Below are positions 23,906 through 33,106 of a DNA stretch of 44,375 bases, piece by piece; within the stretch, counting starts at the first letter, position 1, and every line of letters starts with the position of its first letter. Below the pieces are notes generated by a model. It had not been told where the DNA came from. It was given only the letters and a program-made list of their open reading frames with translations, and searched no databases. The stretch is from Desulfobacterales bacterium (GTDB taxonomy: Bacteria > Desulfobacterota > Desulfobacteria > Desulfobacterales > UBA2174_A), in the NCBI GenBank assembly GCA_025454075.1, contig JALOPD010000004.1, positions 1 through 44,375 on the forward strand, read 5' to 3'. The position numbers and the translations under genes are program-made.

Positions 23906-25138
23906 ATGGTCGACGTACTGAAAATCGTGGCGATCATCGCCGGCATCATCGTTCTGGTGCGGCTCAAAGTGGCTTTGAGCATCAACCTGATCGTGAGCGC
24001 CTTTATCCTTGCGTTCCTGTTCCGGCTGCCCGCCGGCGAGATCATAGACGGCGTGCGGCGCACCTTTCTGAGCCTCGAAAACCTGAAGCTGGTGATCGCC
24101 CTCGAGCTGGTGCTGCTCTTCAGCGCCGTACTCAAGGAAAACGGCGCCATGAACCGCGCGATCTCTGCCCTGAGCGGCGTCGTGCGGGACGCCCGCTTCA
24201 CGGTCGCGATCATTCCCGCCGTCATCGGCCTTCTGCCCGTGGTGGGCGGGGCCATGCTGTCGGCCCCCCTGGTGGCCGAAGCTTCCGACGAGCTGGGCCT
24301 GCCGCCCGAACGCCGCACGTTTCTGAACTTCTGGTTTCGCCACGTTTGGGAGTACACCCTGCCCACTTTCCCCGCCGTCTTCCTGACGGCCGGCATCACC
24401 GGCGTTCCGATTCCGGAGCTGGTGGCGGCAGGAACCCCGTTGACGCTCGCCGCCATTGCGGCGGGCGTTCTCTTCGGTTTCCGGGGCGTCCGGCCGTCGC
24501 GCTGCGACGGCGGCGCCGGCTCGCTGCCGCAGGCGGGGAGGCAGCTCGCCCGATTCGCCTGGAATCTCCTGCCGTTCTTCCTGGTGATCGCGCTGACCGT
24601 CGGCCTTGACATCCACCTCGTCTATCCCCTGGCCGTGGTGACGACGGGAGTGGTCCTGTCGACCCGCATGCCGCCGGGCCGGCTCCGCCGGCTCGCACGA
24701 CGGCATCTTTCGATCGATCTCGCCTTCCTGATCTGGGGCATCATGCTCTTCAAGGAAATCCTCGCCGCGACGGGGGCCATGGCCGACATGGCCGGGGATC
24801 TGTCGGCGATGGGGATCCCCCCGTTGGCGCTGGTGGTGCTCCTGCCTGCGCTCATCGCCTTCATCACGGGATACACCACCGCCTTTGTGGGGTTGAGCTT
24901 CCCGGTGCTGGTTCCTCTCATCGAGCCCGGCGGGATGAGCGCCTACTACGTGATGCTGGGTCTTGCCAGCGGCATCGGCGCCCACATGCTCTCCCCCATG
25001 CACGCCTGCCTGGCGATGACCCTGCAGTACTATGAGGCCGGCATGGGGAAAACCTACCGATTGCTGTTCATGCCGGCGGCGGTGGTCTTTCTGACTGCGG
25101 TGTGCGTCTTTGCGGCAGCCGGCTGGCTCGCCGGCTGA
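23906..25138 (+). CDS. DUF401-family membrane permease
   Basis: A 410-residue polytopic inner-membrane protein with about ten hydrophobic segments. Family segments include LLPVVGGAMLSAPLV near 110-124, a cytoplasmic stretch with RRTFLNFWFRHVWEY near 136, FITGYTTAFVGLSFPVL near 320, and a C-terminal SGIGAHMLSPMHACLAMT. The relatives are uncharacterised permeases of the ion-transporter superfamily, often predicted to carry organic anions. I chose ATG 23906 because the reading frame upstream of it is poor in family features. It may feed an organic acid to the acyl-CoA synthetase encoded convergently downstream. Confidence 0.82.
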   Translation: MVDVLKIVAIIAGIIVLVRLKVALSINLIVSAFILAFLFRLPAGEIIDGVRRTFLSLENLKLVIALELVLLFSAVLKENGAMNRAISALSGVVRDARFTVAIIPAVIGLLPVVGGAMLSAPLVAEASDELGLPPERRTFLNFWFRHVWEYTLPTFPAVFLTAGITGVPIPELVAAGTPLTLAAIAAGVLFGFRGVRPSRCDGGAGSLPQAGRQLARFAWNLLPFFLVIALTVGLDIHLVYPLAVVTTGVVLSTRMPPGRLRRLARRHLSIDLAFLIWGIMLFKEILAATGAMADMAGDLSAMGIPPLALVVLLPALIAFITGYTTAFVGLSFPVLVPLIEPGGMSAYYVMLGLASGIGAHMLSPMHACLAMTLQYYEAGMGKTYRLLFMPAAVVFLTAVCVFAAAGWLAG

Positions 25139-25198
25139 GAGGTCCGGCGACACATTGGAAAGCACCTCGCCGCCGTGAAGGCGCGGATGCGCAGCGGG

Positions 25199-27628
25199 TC
25201 ACCGCGCCCATCCTCCAGTCAAACGGATGCGCTCGGCCGCGAGTTTTCCGGCAATGTAGCGTCCGAGGGCGGCCACCGCCTGGTCCGAGGACCGGAACAC
25301 GGCCATGCCCTGCCCCTCCAGGGCCTCCACCATCGGGTCGAAGAGCTTGCCGGCATCGACCACCGCGACGACCGGTTTTTCGCTGCGGGCGGCGATGGGG
25401 GGCAGCAGCTTCACGAAACTTTCCCCGGACTCGAATGCGTAGGGGTTCACCCCCGGCAGCGTGCGCGTGTTGTACCCGAGCGGGATGATGCCCACGACCA
25501 CCGCATCCACGTGGGGGTCCTGCGCGAGAATCTCCACGATCCGGGCGTGCACACGGTCGTCGGCTCCCGGGTTGATGTCGAGCGGGTTCCTGACCTCCAC
25601 CAGCAGGTCCAGCCGGTTCTGTCGCAGCACCTCGCCGATGGCCGCCAGAGACTCCGGCGTGAGGGAAGCCATCTGCAGGCGGTAGTCGTCGGACTGAAGG
25701 CGGTCGGCCATGCCCACCGCTTCGAATCCGGCGGAGCTGACCACGGCGATGCGGTTGCCGCGGATTTTTTTGCCGCGCAGGCGCTGGGACAACAAGAACA
25801 GGCTGTCGAACTCGGTGAAGGTCTGCGCCACCATGGCGCCGGCCTGGCGCACGCAGGACTCGCACACCGCGTAGTCTCCGGCCAGCGCGGCGGTGTGGCC
25901 GACGGCGGCCGACCGGCCTTCGGGGGTTCGGCCGGCCCTGTAAAACACGACGTCCCTTCCTTTTAAAACCGCCCGGCGTACCGCGCGCACAAACGCAAGG
26001 CCGTCCAGGTTCTTGAACCCTTCCGCGTACACCCCCAGCGTGGTCACCTCCTCGACCTCTTGCAGATAGGCGAGCAGGTCGCCCAGCGTGAGATCCGTCT
26101 GGTTGCCGACGGACACCAGGTAGGCCGGCTCCGGCAGAATGCGTTTGCTGAGGCGGGTGATCATGAAGGCGCCGCTCTGGCTGACGAGGGCGGCCGTGCG
26201 GGGTCCCGTCCCGCGCAGGCGGGGAAGCTTTTCCTCGGGGACCGGCAGGGTGTCGAATGCCCCGGGCTGCGAGACGACCCCGAGACAGTTGGCGCCCAGG
26301 AACACGGGCCCGCCGTCGGACGTCAGATGCCCCCGGCTGATCTTCCGGCCCAGCTCCTCGGCCAGTTCCCGGGAGCCGGCGGTTTCTCCGATGCCGCCCG
26401 GGATCAGCAGCACCGCGTGGGCGCTGTCGCGTTTCAGGACCTCGTCGACCAGGTCCGGCACCCCCGATGCGTCCACGGCGAGAACCAGCAAGTCCAGCTT
26501 GCCGGTGAGCGCGGCTAGGCCCGGAACGCATTTCAGCCCGTCAATGCCGCCGCCACCGGGCTTGATGACCGTGATCCGCTCGGGGTCGAACCCGCTCGCG
26601 GTGATGCGTTTCAGGATGCCCCGTCCGAAGTTCATGCGCGTGGCCGAAGCGCCGACGAGACCGATGGTTTTCGGGTGCAGCAGGCGGTCGATCTTGTGGA
26701 TCGGGCGGGGCACCGCCGCTGCGGCGGGCCGCGAAAAACGGCACACGCCGTCGAGGGGCACCATGCGAAACCCGCGGAAGGCGAACGGGTTGACCTCGAG
26801 CTCCTCGATCACGTATGGCGCATCGGGCCGGGTGGGGGCGAAGTGGTTGGCGGCGGCGATGAACGCGGAAAAGCACTCGATGAGCCGATCGTCGCTCACG
26901 ACGCGTTTCTGCCCGCGGGTCAGCCCGGAAAGCTTCCGGTAGGCGACGGTGCCGCGGAAAAGGTCGAAGAAGGCCTGAGCGTCGGTCATTTCGGCGGCGG
27001 CGGCCGCCACGGCCCGGCCTTGCTGGAAGTGTTCGGCGTAGAGCTCGGCGTCCACGCCGCCCAACCCGGCGTTGATGACCATCCCGAATTCGCGGGTGCG
27101 GCGGATGCCCACGATCAGCTCGCGGCCGAAGGCAACGGAATCCGGCGGCAGGTACTCGGCCGCGAGAACGCCCCGGATGTCCCGGGCGATGGCCGCCGCC
27201 AGCCTTTCGCCCTGCAACCCCTGGTAGCCGGCCGGGGCGTGGCTGGGGTTTCCCCGGATGCGTTCGGCGAAGCGCTCGGGGACCTCGGCCAATATCCGCC
27301 GACAGGCGGCCCGCACCCCCTTGAGGGTCTTGGCAACGATGCGCACGCCGCCCACCTCGGCCTTGTGAACGATGGCGGGGGAGACCACCTTTAGGACCAC
27401 CTTCTCCCCGGGCACCTGCATCACCTCGTCGCCTGCAAACCGGGAGTCCTTGGATAAAAAAATGCTCTTGAGGCCGCTGCCGATGCCAAGGCGCTTCAAC
27501 AGCGCGTAGGTCTCGTGTTCGAAAAGAGAAGCGCGCCGCTCCGCCTCCGCGCGCCTGAAAAGCCGGGTTATGCCATCGAAGCCAAGCCGCCGTCGGGGAG
27601 GGTCGATCGCTGAGGGATGGTCGTCCAT
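25199..27628 (-). CDS. ADP-forming acyl/acetyl-CoA synthetase, beta-alpha fusion
   Basis: About 809 residues. The first 290 residues are an ATP-grasp beta-type domain (LFEHETYALLKRLGI, VVLKVVSPAIVHKAEVGGV, then ELIVGIRRTREFGMVINAG and VIEELEVNPFAF). A CoA-binding domain follows (LLHPKTIGLVGAS near 320), then a succinyl-CoA-ligase-like part (ALVSQSGAF, VSVGNQTDLTLGDLL) with the catalytic histidine in VGHTAALAGD near 570. These enzymes interconvert acyl-CoA, ADP and Pi with acid, ATP and CoA. Many fused relatives have the alpha part first; here it is second. I start at ATG 27628, after 27 non-family residues in the longer frame. Confidence 0.87.
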   Translation of the reverse strand: MDDHPSAIDPPRRRLGFDGITRLFRRAEAERRASLFEHETYALLKRLGIGSGLKSIFLSKDSRFAGDEVMQVPGEKVVLKVVSPAIVHKAEVGGVRIVAKTLKGVRAACRRILAEVPERFAERIRGNPSHAPAGYQGLQGERLAAAIARDIRGVLAAEYLPPDSVAFGRELIVGIRRTREFGMVINAGLGGVDAELYAEHFQQGRAVAAAAAEMTDAQAFFDLFRGTVAYRKLSGLTRGQKRVVSDDRLIECFSAFIAAANHFAPTRPDAPYVIEELEVNPFAFRGFRMVPLDGVCRFSRPAAAAVPRPIHKIDRLLHPKTIGLVGASATRMNFGRGILKRITASGFDPERITVIKPGGGGIDGLKCVPGLAALTGKLDLLVLAVDASGVPDLVDEVLKRDSAHAVLLIPGGIGETAGSRELAEELGRKISRGHLTSDGGPVFLGANCLGVVSQPGAFDTLPVPEEKLPRLRGTGPRTAALVSQSGAFMITRLSKRILPEPAYLVSVGNQTDLTLGDLLAYLQEVEEVTTLGVYAEGFKNLDGLAFVRAVRRAVLKGRDVVFYRAGRTPEGRSAAVGHTAALAGDYAVCESCVRQAGAMVAQTFTEFDSLFLLSQRLRGKKIRGNRIAVVSSAGFEAVGMADRLQSDDYRLQMASLTPESLAAIGEVLRQNRLDLLVEVRNPLDINPGADDRVHARIVEILAQDPHVDAVVVGIIPLGYNTRTLPGVNPYAFESGESFVKLLPPIAARSEKPVVAVVDAGKLFDPMVEALEGQGMAVFRSSDQAVAALGRYIAGKLAAERIRLTGGWAR

Positions 27629-27889
27629 GATGTCCAAGAGATCCTCGCATGGGTGAAGCGCACGTTGAGGCCGGTCGCCGCACGGCCGGAGCCGTTGTAG
27701 ACCTACCACACAAGCAGCGGGGATTTCCAGGCGCCTTCGCGCAATCCGGCCACGATGTCAAACCCGGCACGCACCTCGCACGGGGTCGAGGTTGTCAATG
27801 CCGGCCGGGGCGTGCTATGGCTTCTCCGGTTGAGGTGCATTGCGGCCCGGGTGCGCGAAGCCGGGCTGCCCTTCCGATGCTGAGGGGAG

Positions 27890-28183
27890 ATGTTGAAAAT
27901 CGAGGTCGAAACCATAGGGCTGCCGGCGCTTTCCGCCGTACTTGGCAAAACGGTGCGGGTCGACATGGAGGGGGGTGCCAGCCTCGGCGACCTGGTCGAC
28001 CGGATCACCCGGCGCTTCGGGCCCGAGGCGCGCCAAGTCCTGCTGGATCGCGACGGCAGGCTGGACCTGACGGTGCAGGTGATGTTGAACGACGAAGGGT
28101 TCATCCCTCGCGACGACCTGTCCGGCAGGCTTCTGAAAGACGGCGACCGCGTGCGCTTCATGCTTCTCGTCTGCGGCGGGTGA
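27890..28183 (+). CDS. MoaD/ThiS-like ubiquitin-fold sulfur carrier
   Basis: A 97-residue beta-grasp protein ending in the diagnostic Gly-Gly (LLVCGG), where family members are adenylated and thiocarboxylated. Other family-like parts are GASLGDLVDRITRRFG near 33 and DLSGRLLKDGDRVRFML near the C-terminus. It could serve molybdenum or tungsten cofactor, or another sulfur-transfer route, but no moaE, thiF or aldehyde oxidoreductase gene is adjacent. The CoA-synthetase gene lies upstream in the opposite direction (divergent), about 260 bases away. GGGGAG precedes the ATG. Confidence 0.8.
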   Translation: MLKIEVETIGLPALSAVLGKTVRVDMEGGASLGDLVDRITRRFGPEARQVLLDRDGRLDLTVQVMLNDEGFIPRDDLSGRLLKDGDRVRFMLLVCGG

Positions 28184-28214
28184 TCTCTCCCGCTCCCAGG
28201 CGGCAGGTCGGATC

Positions 28215-28244
28215 GGCCGGTTGCCCGAAAACCCGCAACCGGCC
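28215..28244. terminator. Hairpin after the MoaD-like gene
   Basis: A perfect 10-bp GC-rich stem (GGCCGGTTGC with GCAACCGGCC) with a 10-base loop begins 32 bases after the stop. There is no U-tract, so it is a plausible but not certain terminator. Confidence 0.45.
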
Positions 28245-28249
28245 CACAA

Positions 28250-28367
28250 TATTACTCCGGCAAGTAAACATATCTAATACCATCATCTCACGCAGAGGCG
28301 GAGCGGGGGGCCCGCCGCTCCGCCTGACTTCGGCTGAAGTGGTACCGGTTTTATTGCCGGAGTAATA
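28250..28367. repeat. 118-bp element bounded by 14-bp inverted repeats
   Basis: TATTACTCCGGCAA (28250-28263) and its exact complement (28354-28367) bound a segment with no open frame. Inside lies a second perfect 10-bp hairpin (GGCGGAGCGG with CCGCTCCGCC, about 28296-28323). Perfect terminal repeats around a short non-coding core resemble a miniature inverted-repeat element. No convincing target-site duplication was seen. Confidence 0.5.
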
Positions 28368-28389
28368 AAAAGGGGGAAATCAAGTACGA

Positions 28390-28767
28390 TTATCGATTGC
28401 GATTACCCGGCAGCTGCGGAGAGCCTTCTCCAATGGCCCGCGAGACCGCCTCTTTGGGTTGCGTGACCTCCCACTCCGCCACCCGGCCGGGGACAATCCG
28501 AAACAAAACGTGAGGAACAGGACGAGAGATCGACTGCATCCCGGCGAGCCACGCAGGAGCCCGCACCCGCAGTTTCTTTTTTAAATGAGCCCACTCGTAA
28601 TCGACTTGCCCTCGGGTGGCCACAATGAGTTCCGCATTTCCGGCAGCGATGATTTTCGTTTCATCTTTATCTTGTAAACGGTTGCCGATGAGGAATACGA
28701 AAAGACTCTGCCCCGAGGAAATTTGAAGTGAAGGACCTTTGCTGGAGAATCTCCCAATCGTTCGATC
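28390..28767 (-). pseudogene. Open-frame fragment without a start codon, unknown
   Basis: The minus-strand frame from just after the lipocalin stop to 28390 has a protein-like composition, with segments such as GQSLFVFLIGNRL, GNAELIVATRGQVDYEW and RPVPHVLFRIVPGRVAEWEV. No ATG, GTG or TTG lies before the ordered part; the first GTG and ATG fall well inside it. The open frame extends upstream only as an out-of-frame shadow of the lipocalin gene. The best reading is a 5'-truncated gene remnant. I do not recognise the family. Confidence 0.3.
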
Positions 28768-29299
28768 AGCTAAAGGGAGGGCCGTGGGGCACGCGGCGGA
28801 TTTTCTCCGGCCCGTAGCCTTGTTCCTCCAGGAAGGCCACCAACCGCTTGTAATCCTCCTCCGGGATCGAGGGCCTCCGAGCCATGATCCACACATAGTC
28901 GCGCTTGGTACGGCCGATGATCGTTTGCTCGTAATCATCGGACAGGTAGATGATCCGGTATTCCGCCTTGAACGGCCAAATGAACTGCATGCCCCAGACC
29001 GCGTTGGACTGTTTGTCCTCAACGAACCCCCGCGGAGAGTAGGTTTTCAGAGGCCCCTCAAGACCGCCCTTGTTGAAGCGGAAGGTGGTTTCAATGGTGC
29101 CGTCTTCAGCCAGTTTGTAGGATTCGACCGCGTTGTAGGCATCGGTCTCGATGAAGGTGGGGATAGCGGCAATCACGTACCAGTCGCCCATGAAGCGCTT
29201 TAAATCAACGGATTCAACCGTGTGGATCGGCTTCATGGCCTGGCAGCCCCATACCGATACGAATAAGAACAGAAAACCGAGTGATTTGAGCCCGCCCAT
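28766..29299 (-). CDS. blc: Bacterial lipocalin (Blc), outer-membrane lipoprotein
   Basis: A 177-residue lipocalin. A lipoprotein signal is present: LGFLFLFVSVWGC, with the acylated Cys at 19. The mature part opens with the family motif FMGDWYVIAAIP (G-x-W) and contains FNKGGLEG, then the second conserved region YRIIYLSDDYEQTIIG and the third MARRPSIPEEDY with a C-terminal helix. Bacterial lipocalins bind lipids such as lysophospholipids and are linked to membrane stress. The cyclopropane-fatty-acid-type lipid operon lies a little upstream on the same strand. Confidence 0.93.
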   Translation of the reverse strand: MGGLKSLGFLFLFVSVWGCQAMKPIHTVESVDLKRFMGDWYVIAAIPTFIETDAYNAVESYKLAEDGTIETTFRFNKGGLEGPLKTYSPRGFVEDKQSNAVWGMQFIWPFKAEYRIIYLSDDYEQTIIGRTKRDYVWIMARRPSIPEEDYKRLVAFLEEQGYGPEKIRRVPHGPPFS

Positions 29300-29358
29300 G
29301 GCGATACCATTTCGAAAATCTGCGAAAGGCCTGCTTCGGCAAGCGTGTGTGTCAATGC

Positions 29359-29389
29359 AAAGGGCTCAGAGAAGTTCTCCGAGCCCTTT
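29359..29389. terminator. Rho-independent-like terminator between blc and the 29411 gene
   Basis: AAAGGGCTC and GAGCCCTTT form a stem that continues through a mismatch into GAGAA paired with TTCTC. T-rich sequence follows on the plus strand, and the minus strand reads CCCTTTGCATTG. It lies directly downstream of the minus-strand gene ending at 29411 and upstream of the lipocalin start. Confidence 0.65.
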
Positions 29390-29410
29390 CTTTGGTCTGA
29401 ACTGCTGAAT

Positions 29411-29722
29411 TCAACCCGCGATCGAGACGGGTGCGTATTTCCCGATGTATTCCATGGTCTGTTCGTATTTGCCGCGCATGTCGATGGTGCCCTTGTCGAT
29501 ATCCTTCTTCTGGGGGGTCCACTCCGTGGGGCACTCGTTTTTCAGCTGTTCGATGCGAGACGACATGTCGGTGATGAGTATGTTGAGATCTTGAATGTTG
29601 GGCAGAACTTTTTCTCTTTCTTTGGACCCGAGGCTTTCGACCTTCCGGGTCAGGTCGTACATCTTAGCCTTCCACGCCGTCAATTCCATTTCCATGCCTT
29701 TGCAATAGTCCACTACGTTCAT
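29411..29722 (-). CDS. Small helical cytosolic protein, unknown
   Basis: A 103-residue protein with charged heptad-like helices and no signal peptide or membrane segment. Examples are YCKGMEMELTAWKAKMYDLTRKVE and ILITDMSSRIEQLKNEC. The gene has an excellent ribosome site (AAAAGGAGG 6 bases before the ATG) and its own downstream terminator, so it is very likely expressed. The likely structure is a short coiled coil. I do not recognise a function. Confidence 0.75.
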   Translation of the reverse strand: MNVVDYCKGMEMELTAWKAKMYDLTRKVESLGSKEREKVLPNIQDLNILITDMSSRIEQLKNECPTEWTPQKKDIDKGTIDMRGKYEQTMEYIGKYAPVSIAG

Positions 29723-29869
29723 GATCGTCCTCCTTTTCCAGTTTGATTTGGTTGCTGCCGGGTTTGCTCATGTAGATTGAGACATAACAAAAGGTGCGTC
29801 AGAGTCCTGAGTTTGTCAAGTACTATCGATATCCCATCGACATGCCATCGGCACAGAAGCGCTTGTCGC

Positions 29870-30901
29870 TCACCGCTGTTGAAATAGGTAGTGGGACACC
29901 AGCCATTCCTGCCCGCGTCTGAAGCCCCACAGTTCGGCACAGGCCATGAAAAATATTCGCCAGCGCTGGAACCAGCGGGCGGACCCGCCTTCGCCGTACA
30001 CCCGCACCATCACCGGCATGATCTCCTGCTTGCGGGCGTCCATGTTGGCCAGCCAGGCTTCCGCGGTTTTCCGGTAGTGGCGGCCGTCCACGCGCCAATG
30101 CTTTTCGACCACCAGGTGGTCTTGGCAGTACAAGGGCAGGTCGTCGGAGGGCATCATGCCGCCCGAAAAGAAATAGCGGCCCATCCAATTGTCCGCCCCC
30201 TCCGAATCAAACGAATAGGCATAGCGGCGGTGGGTGAAAATGTGGATGAAGAGCCTGCCGTCGGGCTTGAGCCAGCCGTGGATGCGTTCGAGCAGCCGGG
30301 GCCAGTTGCGCATGTGCTCGAACATCTCCACCGAGACCACCCGGTCATAACGATCCCCGGCGGCGAAGTGGTTCATGTCGGCGGTCACGACCTCTATGTT
30401 GCGCAGGCCTCGGGCCGCCGCGGTCTCGCGGATGAACCGGCCCTGGGGGGCCGAGTTGGAGACGGCCGTGATGCGGCTCTTCGGGTACCGCGCCGCCATC
30501 CAAAGCGCCAGCGACCCCCAGCCGCATCCCAGCTCCAGGATCTGCATGCCGTCCGACAGCCCGGCCCGACGCCCGTAAAGCTGCAGCATGGCGTCCTCCG
30601 CCGCATCCAGGGTGCCGACGCCGGCCGGCCACAGGCACCCGCTGTATTTGAGGTTTTTCCCCAGCACCTTTTGGAAAAATTCCGGCGGCACCTCGTAGTG
30701 CTGGAGGTTTGCCATCTCGGGCACCGGCGCGACGGGGCTCCGGCGCATGCGGGCGAGGAAATCCTGCTTGGTCTGCAGCTCCGTTTCGATGTCCGGCCGG
30801 GCCTCCGCCCTCAGCCGCACTCGGTCCAGCATGCGGATCCCCAGACGGATCAGCATGTCCGGAAGAATTCCGCGCTCGGCCATTTCCATCAGCATGCTCA
30901 T
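29870..30901 (-). CDS. Cyclopropane-fatty-acid synthase-family methyltransferase
   Basis: SAM-dependent methyltransferase of 343 residues acting on membrane phospholipid acyl chains. Family landmarks are [24 protein letters not shown] near 67-90, the SAM motif [16 protein letters not shown] near 120, [12 protein letters not shown] near 187, and [12 protein letters not shown] near 216. It is shorter than E. coli Cfa (382) because the N-terminal domain is reduced, so it may make a methylated product other than a cyclopropane. I use ATG 30901, which overlaps the stop of the DUF1295 gene by four bases; the frame extends upstream only as a shadow of that gene. Confidence 0.88.
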   Translation of the reverse strand: MSMLMEMAERGILPDMLIRLGIRMLDRVRLRAEARPDIETELQTKQDFLARMRRSPVAPVPEMANLQHYEVPPEFFQKVLGKNLKYSGCLWPAGVGTLDAAEDAMLQLYGRRAGLSDGMQILELGCGWGSLALWMAARYPKSRITAVSNSAPQGRFIRETAAARGLRNIEVVTADMNHFAAGDRYDRVVSVEMFEHMRNWPRLLERIHGWLKPDGRLFIHIFTHRRYAYSFDSEGADNWMGRYFFSGGMMPSDDLPLYCQDHLVVEKHWRVDGRHYRKTAEAWLANMDARKQEIMPVMVRVYGEGGSARWFQRWRIFFMACAELWGFRRGQEWLVSHYLFQQR

Positions 30902-31692
30902 GGCGCTTCCTTCTTGGGGAACCAGGGAACGAAGGTGCTGGTTCGGCGCATGTAATCGCGGTAGCCCGGCCGTCTTTCCATGGTGGTGCGCTCGGTCAGC
31001 GGCACCCCGGTCATCTTCAGCAGCACGAGCGTGATGATGATCGGGCTGATGGCGGTCCAGATGCCCCCCGGCACGGAAAAGGCAACGAGGAAAAGCCCCC
31101 ACCAGATCAGGCATTCGCCGAAATAGTTCGGGTGCCGGGAATAGCGCCACAGCCCCCGGTCCATGACCCGGCCCTTGTTGCGGGGGTCGGCCTTGAAGCG
31201 GGCGAGCTGCCCGTCGGCTGCGGTTTCGAAGAGGAACCCCACGACCCAGACGAGAACGCCGACCGCGTCCCAGACCGTGAGGTAAGACGGCTCCGCGTGG
31301 ACCTGGGGGTACTGAACGACGGCGGCGGTGACCCACAGGAAAACCGCCTGCAGCCAAAACACCTTGAACAGGCTCACGATCCAGAAACCCTCGCCGCTCG
31401 CCCTGCGCCACTTGCCGTAGCGAGGATCCTCGCCCTTGCCCCAGTTGCGCCAACTGAGGTAGGCACACAGCCTGAGGCCCCAGATCGACGTCAGCAGCGC
31501 CACGATCCAATTGCGGACCGGATAGCCGTCGGCCAGGGCGAAGCTGATCCAGGCGATGAGAACGAACCCCAGACCCCATAGGCTGTCGACCACCGTGACG
31601 TTGCGCAGGGCAAGACTTGCCAGCCAGCCCATGGTCATGAGGGTGACCACCGCCGCGAGGTTCCATGCGAACAGGCTCAACACCGATTCCAT
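30898..31692 (-). CDS. DUF1295 membrane protein (steroid-reductase/methyltransferase-like)
   Basis: A 264-residue integral membrane protein with about six hydrophobic segments. The C-terminal signature [20 protein letters not shown] (about 180-200) and the final [20 protein letters not shown] are typical of DUF1295 proteins, related to steroid 5-alpha-reductases and isoprenylcysteine methyltransferases. DUF1295 genes recur beside cyclopropane-fatty-acid-synthase-like genes in proteobacterial stress operons. It shares ATGA overlap with the methyltransferase gene and follows the transporter gene by 4 bases. Confidence 0.87.
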   Translation of the reverse strand: MESVLSLFAWNLAAVVTLMTMGWLASLALRNVTVVDSLWGLGFVLIAWISFALADGYPVRNWIVALLTSIWGLRLCAYLSWRNWGKGEDPRYGKWRRASGEGFWIVSLFKVFWLQAVFLWVTAAVVQYPQVHAEPSYLTVWDAVGVLVWVVGFLFETAADGQLARFKADPRNKGRVMDRGLWRYSRHPNYFGECLIWWGLFLVAFSVPGGIWTAISPIIITLVLLKMTGVPLTERTTMERRPGYRDYMRRTSTFVPWFPKKEAP

Positions 31693-31696
31693 GCCG

Positions 31697-33106
31697 TCAC
31701 CCCCTTGGCGCCATCATCGCCCCCGGCTGGAGAGGGTCTTCGACGGGTTCGCCCTGCCGGCGGCGCTGGATGGACTCCAGGATGCGTTGATGAATGTTGC
31801 CGGATATCGGGTAGGCAAGAGCGATCCCGAGGGCGACCAGGTTGCAGACCGAGGGCACGAGCGCATAGAGGACCCGCAGGGCCAGCAGCACCTCAGCGGG
31901 CTGCTCGGCGTTCGGGACGTAGCCGGATAGGCCGAGAACCGACAAGCCGGCGCCGATACCGACCGCCGCGGCAAGCTTCTTGGCGATGGACCACAATCCG
32001 ATGTAGCGGCCCTCCCGCCGCTCGCCGGTGAGCAGCTCGTCGTAATCGATGACGTCGGCCTGAATCGAGGAGGGCAGCGCGAGGGTGGCGCCAAGGCCGA
32101 TCCCCGAGAAAAACACCAGCACGCCGTAGATCAAGGCGTCCCCCGGCCCCAGGAAGAACACGCCGACGAAGGCCCCGGTGTTGACGGCAATCGACAGCAG
32201 CCACGCACGCTTCTTGCCGATGCGGCGGGCCAAAGCCACCCAGCCCGGAAGGAACGCGATGCCGGTCACGAAATAGAGCATCAGGAAAGCATCGGCGTAG
32301 GGGGACTCCAGAACATACTGAACGTAAAAAAGAATCAAGGTGGCCGGCAGGTTGTTGCCGATGGCGCTGATCGTGTAGGCGGTGATCAGGATCATGAACG
32401 GCCGGTTGCGGAAGACCAGGCGCAGCCCGCTTAAGATGCCGGCGGCCGACCTCTTCCGGGAAGGCCGTTCGCGGATGGCCCAGGCGCACCACCAGGCGCT
32501 GCCGATGACGAGAGGGGCATAGATGACGGCGATCCAGAAGAACTTTACGCGTTCCCCTTCAGCGTCGGGTGACAGCCCGAACAGGTATTGAACGGCGGCC
32601 GGCGAGGCCGCGGCGGCCAGAGTCCCGGCAATGAGCAGCCCGTCCCGCAGGCCGAAAAGCGCGTTGCGCTCATCGTAGTCGAAAGTGATCTCGGGCCCGA
32701 GGGACTCGTACGGCACCGTCACGACGGTCCAAAACAGGAACAAGGCGTAAATGCAGATGCCGAACCAGAACGTCTCAAAAGAGGGAGAGCCCTGCGGGGG
32801 GTTGAACAGCAGGTAGATGAAGAGCGCGACAAAAACGGCGCCGGCCGCGATGTAGGGCCGGCGCCGCCCGAAGCGCGAGACCGTGCGGTCGGAGATGTAA
32901 CCCATGAGGGGGTCGGTGACGGCGTCGAAGATGCGCACGCTGGCCAGGATGGTGCCCAATGCCGCGATATCAATGCCTACCACGTCCGTGTAGAACTTCG
33001 GCAGATAGACGTAGATAGGGATGCCGACCACCGCCAGGGCGAAGGCCGGGGCCGCGTAGGCCAGCTTCTTCAGCACAGGCACATGTCCCAAGGCCGGCGC
33101 GGCCAT
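31697..33106 (-). CDS. GPH-family (MelB-like) major facilitator transporter
   Basis: A 469-residue transporter with about twelve membrane segments. The N-terminus is KKLAYAAPAFALAVVGIPIYVYLPKFY. The GPH loop motif DPLMGYISDRTVSRFGRRRPYI lies near 57-78. In the second half, SSIQADVIDYDELLTGERREGRY near 358 is another hallmark. Members usually carry sugars with cations, but those in cfa/DUF1295/chalcone-isomerase operons are thought to handle lipids or related compounds. The start is ATG 33106, overlapping the upstream stop as TGATG. Confidence 0.87.
   Translation of the reverse strand: MAAPALGHVPVLKKLAYAAPAFALAVVGIPIYVYLPKFYTDVVGIDIAALGTILASVRIFDAVTDPLMGYISDRTVSRFGRRRPYIAAGAVFVALFIYLLFNPPQGSPSFETFWFGICIYALFLFWTVVTVPYESLGPEITFDYDERNALFGLRDGLLIAGTLAAAASPAAVQYLFGLSPDAEGERVKFFWIAVIYAPLVIGSAWWCAWAIRERPSRKRSAAGILSGLRLVFRNRPFMILITAYTISAIGNNLPATLILFYVQYVLESPYADAFLMLYFVTGIAFLPGWVALARRIGKKRAWLLSIAVNTGAFVGVFFLGPGDALIYGVLVFFSGIGLGATLALPSSIQADVIDYDELLTGERREGRYIGLWSIAKKLAAAVGIGAGLSVLGLSGYVPNAEQPAEVLLALRVLYALVPSVCNLVALGIALAYPISGNIHQRILESIQRRRQGEPVEDPLQPGAMMAPRG

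Noticed and set aside
29870..31666. A 598-codon version of the Cfa-like methyltransferase
   Set aside because: The first 255 codons are an out-of-frame shadow of the DUF1295 gene; the family N-terminus starts at ATG 30901.
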